From an uncultured Clostridia bacterium (lineage in GTDB: Bacteria > Bacillota > Peptococcia > Peptococcales > Peptococcaceae): DNA of 64,000 nt. The notes beneath the pieces are model-generated. The model was given only the letters and a program-made list of their open reading frames with translations, made no database searches and had not been told where the DNA came from. Where the stretch lies: positions 62,001 to 126,000 of the forward strand of contig CALXSY010000002.1 of assembly GCA_944391285.1 (NCBI GenBank), written 5' to 3'. Position 1 is the stretch's first letter. Each line of letters begins with the position of its first letter. The position numbers were made by a program, and so were the translations under genes. Of this stretch, positions 62,455-64,000 are shown in pieces.

Positions 62455-64000
62455 AAAAACTTTTGACATTAATCCTTTTGGTGACCGTTATCTTAAGCGG
62501 TTGCAGCTTTGGCAGGCAAACGGGGGAAAATCCCGTTAACGAAGGAGTGGATTATGATATTATAGTCTACGGCGGCGAGCCGGAAGGGGTGGCAGCGGCA
62601 GTATCTGCTGCCAGAAACGGCATGAAGACCTTGCTTATTTGTGAAGACGAAGCCTTGGGCGGCTTGATGACTTTGGGCTGGCTCAACTTTATCGATATCT
62701 GCGAAGGCAGAGACGGCACCATGCTGACCGGCGGTATTTTTAAAGAGTTTTATGACAAGGTCGGCGGGACTGCCTTTGACATCGAAAAAGCTAAAAGTGT
62801 CTTTTTAGAAATGGTGGAAAATGAGCCGACCATGGATTTAAAGCTGAGCTGTTCGCTGGTTGAGCCGATTATGGAAGAAAAGGAAATCAAAGGCTTAGTA
62901 ATTGAGGAAAACAGCGAAGAAGCAAGCTATACTGCTTCGGTAATAATCGACGCGACAGCCGATGCTGATTTGGCGGCGGCTGCCGGAGTGCCGTATACCT
63001 TTGCCGGAGAGGATATCGGCGAAAAGGATCGGCAAATGGGAGTAACCTTGGTCTTTAAGCTGGCGGGAGTTGACTGGGATGAGGTTGTTGATTATCTGGA
63101 AAACGACGACAATGCCGGAACCGGTGCCACCGAAAAAGCCGCTTGGGGCTACACCCGCGAGGGTTACGGCTATGTGCCGCAGGATGAATTGATGCGCTTA
63201 AGGGGCTTCAATATTGCCAGACAGGATAATGGTGATGTGCTGATCAACGCTTTGATTATCTTCGGCGTCGATGTTTTGGACGAGGAAAGCAAAGCGGAGG
63301 GCATCATTCGGGGACAAAAGGAACTGGAGTATATCGTGCCTTATTTGCGGGAAACCTGCGTAGGCTTTGAAAATGTAGAATTGATAGGCACAGCTGAGCA
63401 ATTGTATGTGCGGGAGAGCCGTCATATCATCGGCAAATATCAGCTGACTATCGACGATGTTTTGGAAAACCGTGATAGAGAGGATAAAATAGCTATCGGC
63501 GGCTATCCGGTCGATGTGCAGCCTACTGCTACACAAACCTACGGCACAGTTATCGGCAGTCCTGACCGCTATGCTATCAGCTATGGCTGTATTGTACCGT
63601 TAGAGGTGGAAAATCTTTTGGTGGTAGGCAGAAGCGCCTCTTATACTTCATTGGCAGCGGGCAGTGCCCGGGTTATTCCCAATGGTATGGCTTGCGGCGA
63701 GGCCGCCGGAGTAGCCGGTGCTTATGCTGTTAATCATGATATGTATGTGAGCGAGATCTACGGTAATGATGAAGCAATCGGCGATATTCAGGATACTTTG
63801 AAGAAGCAGGGGGCTTATCTGGAAGACTTTTATCTGCCGGAAGCGGTGATGGAGCATTGGGCATATGACGGCGTAAAAACCATCAGAGCCTTAGGACTTT
63901 TGGACGGCGGCTACAGCAACGATTATGGCTTGGATAATGAATTGGGCAAATGGAAATTCCAAAATTTATATAACAAGCTTTTGGACAAATTAGAAATTGA
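62451..64000 (+). CDS. FAD-dependent oxidoreductase lipoprotein, partial
   Basis: At least 516 residues, continuing past the right edge. Lipoprotein signal peptide with lipobox VILSGCSFG, then a dinucleotide-binding fold IIVYGGEPEGVAAAVSAARN of the FAD_oxidored (PF12831) group, a LGGLMTLGW segment, VIIDATADADLAAAAGVPY, and the closing VENLLVVGRSASYTSLAAGS. These enzymes use FAD, often with xanthan-lyase-type or fumarate-reductase-like labels; the reaction here is unknown. Being anchored outside the membrane is unusual for a flavoprotein without a Tat motif. Overlaps the DUF1385 gene by 4 bases. Confidence 0.85.
   Translation, partial: MKKLLTLILLVTVILSGCSFGRQTGENPVNEGVDYDIIVYGGEPEGVAAAVSAARNGMKTLLICEDEALGGLMTLGWLNFIDICEGRDGTMLTGGIFKEFYDKVGGTAFDIEKAKSVFLEMVENEPTMDLKLSCSLVEPIMEEKEIKGLVIEENSEEASYTASVIIDATADADLAAAAGVPYTFAGEDIGEKDRQMGVTLVFKLAGVDWDEVVDYLENDDNAGTGATEKAAWGYTREGYGYVPQDELMRLRGFNIARQDNGDVLINALIIFGVDVLDEESKAEGIIRGQKELEYIVPYLRETCVGFENVELIGTAEQLYVRESRHIIGKYQLTIDDVLENRDREDKIAIGGYPVDVQPTATQTYGTVIGSPDRYAISYGCIVPLEVENLLVVGRSASYTSLAAGSARVIPNGMACGEAAGVAGAYAVNHDMYVSEIYGNDEAIGDIQDTLKKQGAYLEDFYLPEAVMEHWAYDGVKTIRALGLLDGGYSNDYGLDNELGKWKFQNLYNKLLDKLEI

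Noticed and set aside
1-64000. CRISPR arrays, insertion sequences, integrase or att sites
   Set aside because: No regular spaced repeats, transposase or recombinase frames were seen on either strand.

Overview
The window looks like chromosome of a spore-forming Firmicute (Clostridia or Peptococcaceae-like), moderately AT-rich. The evidence is SigG, SpoIIP, a YIEGIA-family sporulation protein with its small partner, and a complete GerA-type germinant receptor, together with a Firmicute gene order (hpf-secA-prfB-uvrC) and T-box and NiCo riboswitch leaders. The central dsr cluster marks it as an organism that reduces sulfite in energy metabolism. No sat, aprAB or dsrMKJOP is inside the window, so the source of the sulfite cannot be told from here. 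I see no prophage, insertion sequence, CRISPR array or rRNA; one tRNA-Lys is present.

Layout. 1-4.8 kb (minus strand): a leucine-type T-box leader controls a LeuA-like protein that has lost the usual metal-binding HxH, followed with a 4-base overlap by an unusual fusion of a sugar-phosphate-isomerase-type TIM barrel and an AMP-forming acyl-CoA ligase, cut by the window edge; next to them are a PHP histidinol-phosphatase and a HAD phosphatase. 4.9-10.1 kb (+): recG-rarA-mnmA and a lone ABC permease in one overlapping operon. 10.2-12.5 kb (-): sigG with a SigF-like promoter, and trkH. 12.9-17.7 kb (+): a LysR regulator, a DASS transporter and a cytosolic alkaline-phosphatase-superfamily hydrolase, read here as an uptake-and-hydrolysis cassette of unknown substrate. 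17.8-21.5 kb: an ABC ATPase, a zinc-ribbon protein, an SDR, then brnQ and a VOC protein on the minus strand. 21.7-31.2 kb: tRNA-Lys, a YhgE/Pip membrane protein, the sporulation/germination block spoIIP-YIEGIA-cap-gerA-gerB-gerC, and an EamA exporter.

31.3-39.3 kb: a DtxR/MntR-type regulator and leuS, then the dsr cluster: dsrN (siroheme amidase type), a ferredoxin, dsrA, dsrB, dsrD, an unrecognised 66-residue protein, and dsrC. These supply the reductase, its siroamide cofactor, an electron carrier, an allosteric activator and the sulfur-trisulfide carrier. 39.4-48.3 kb: csp and hpf (minus strand), then secA, prfB (with a programmed +1 frameshift), uvrC, a 4-TM protein, nfo and degV.

48.4-54.1 kb: a nucleoside-type BMP/ABC uptake system whose binding-protein gene is separated from the ATPase/permease genes by an inverted carD-like gene, with a leader hairpin just after the ABC promoter. 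54.1-64 kb: a small DUF2892 protein, an HD protein, two tandem paralogous secreted stalk/beta-propeller proteins, a NiCo riboswitch controlling a cation-diffusion exporter, an MFS exporter, a YqhQ/DUF1385 protein and a lipoprotein FAD oxidoreductase cut by the right edge.

All calls come from reading the sequence and from family knowledge; no database search was run. The most unusual parts are the T-box-controlled LeuA-like/TIM-barrel-ligase pair and the dsr cluster with its extra small gene.
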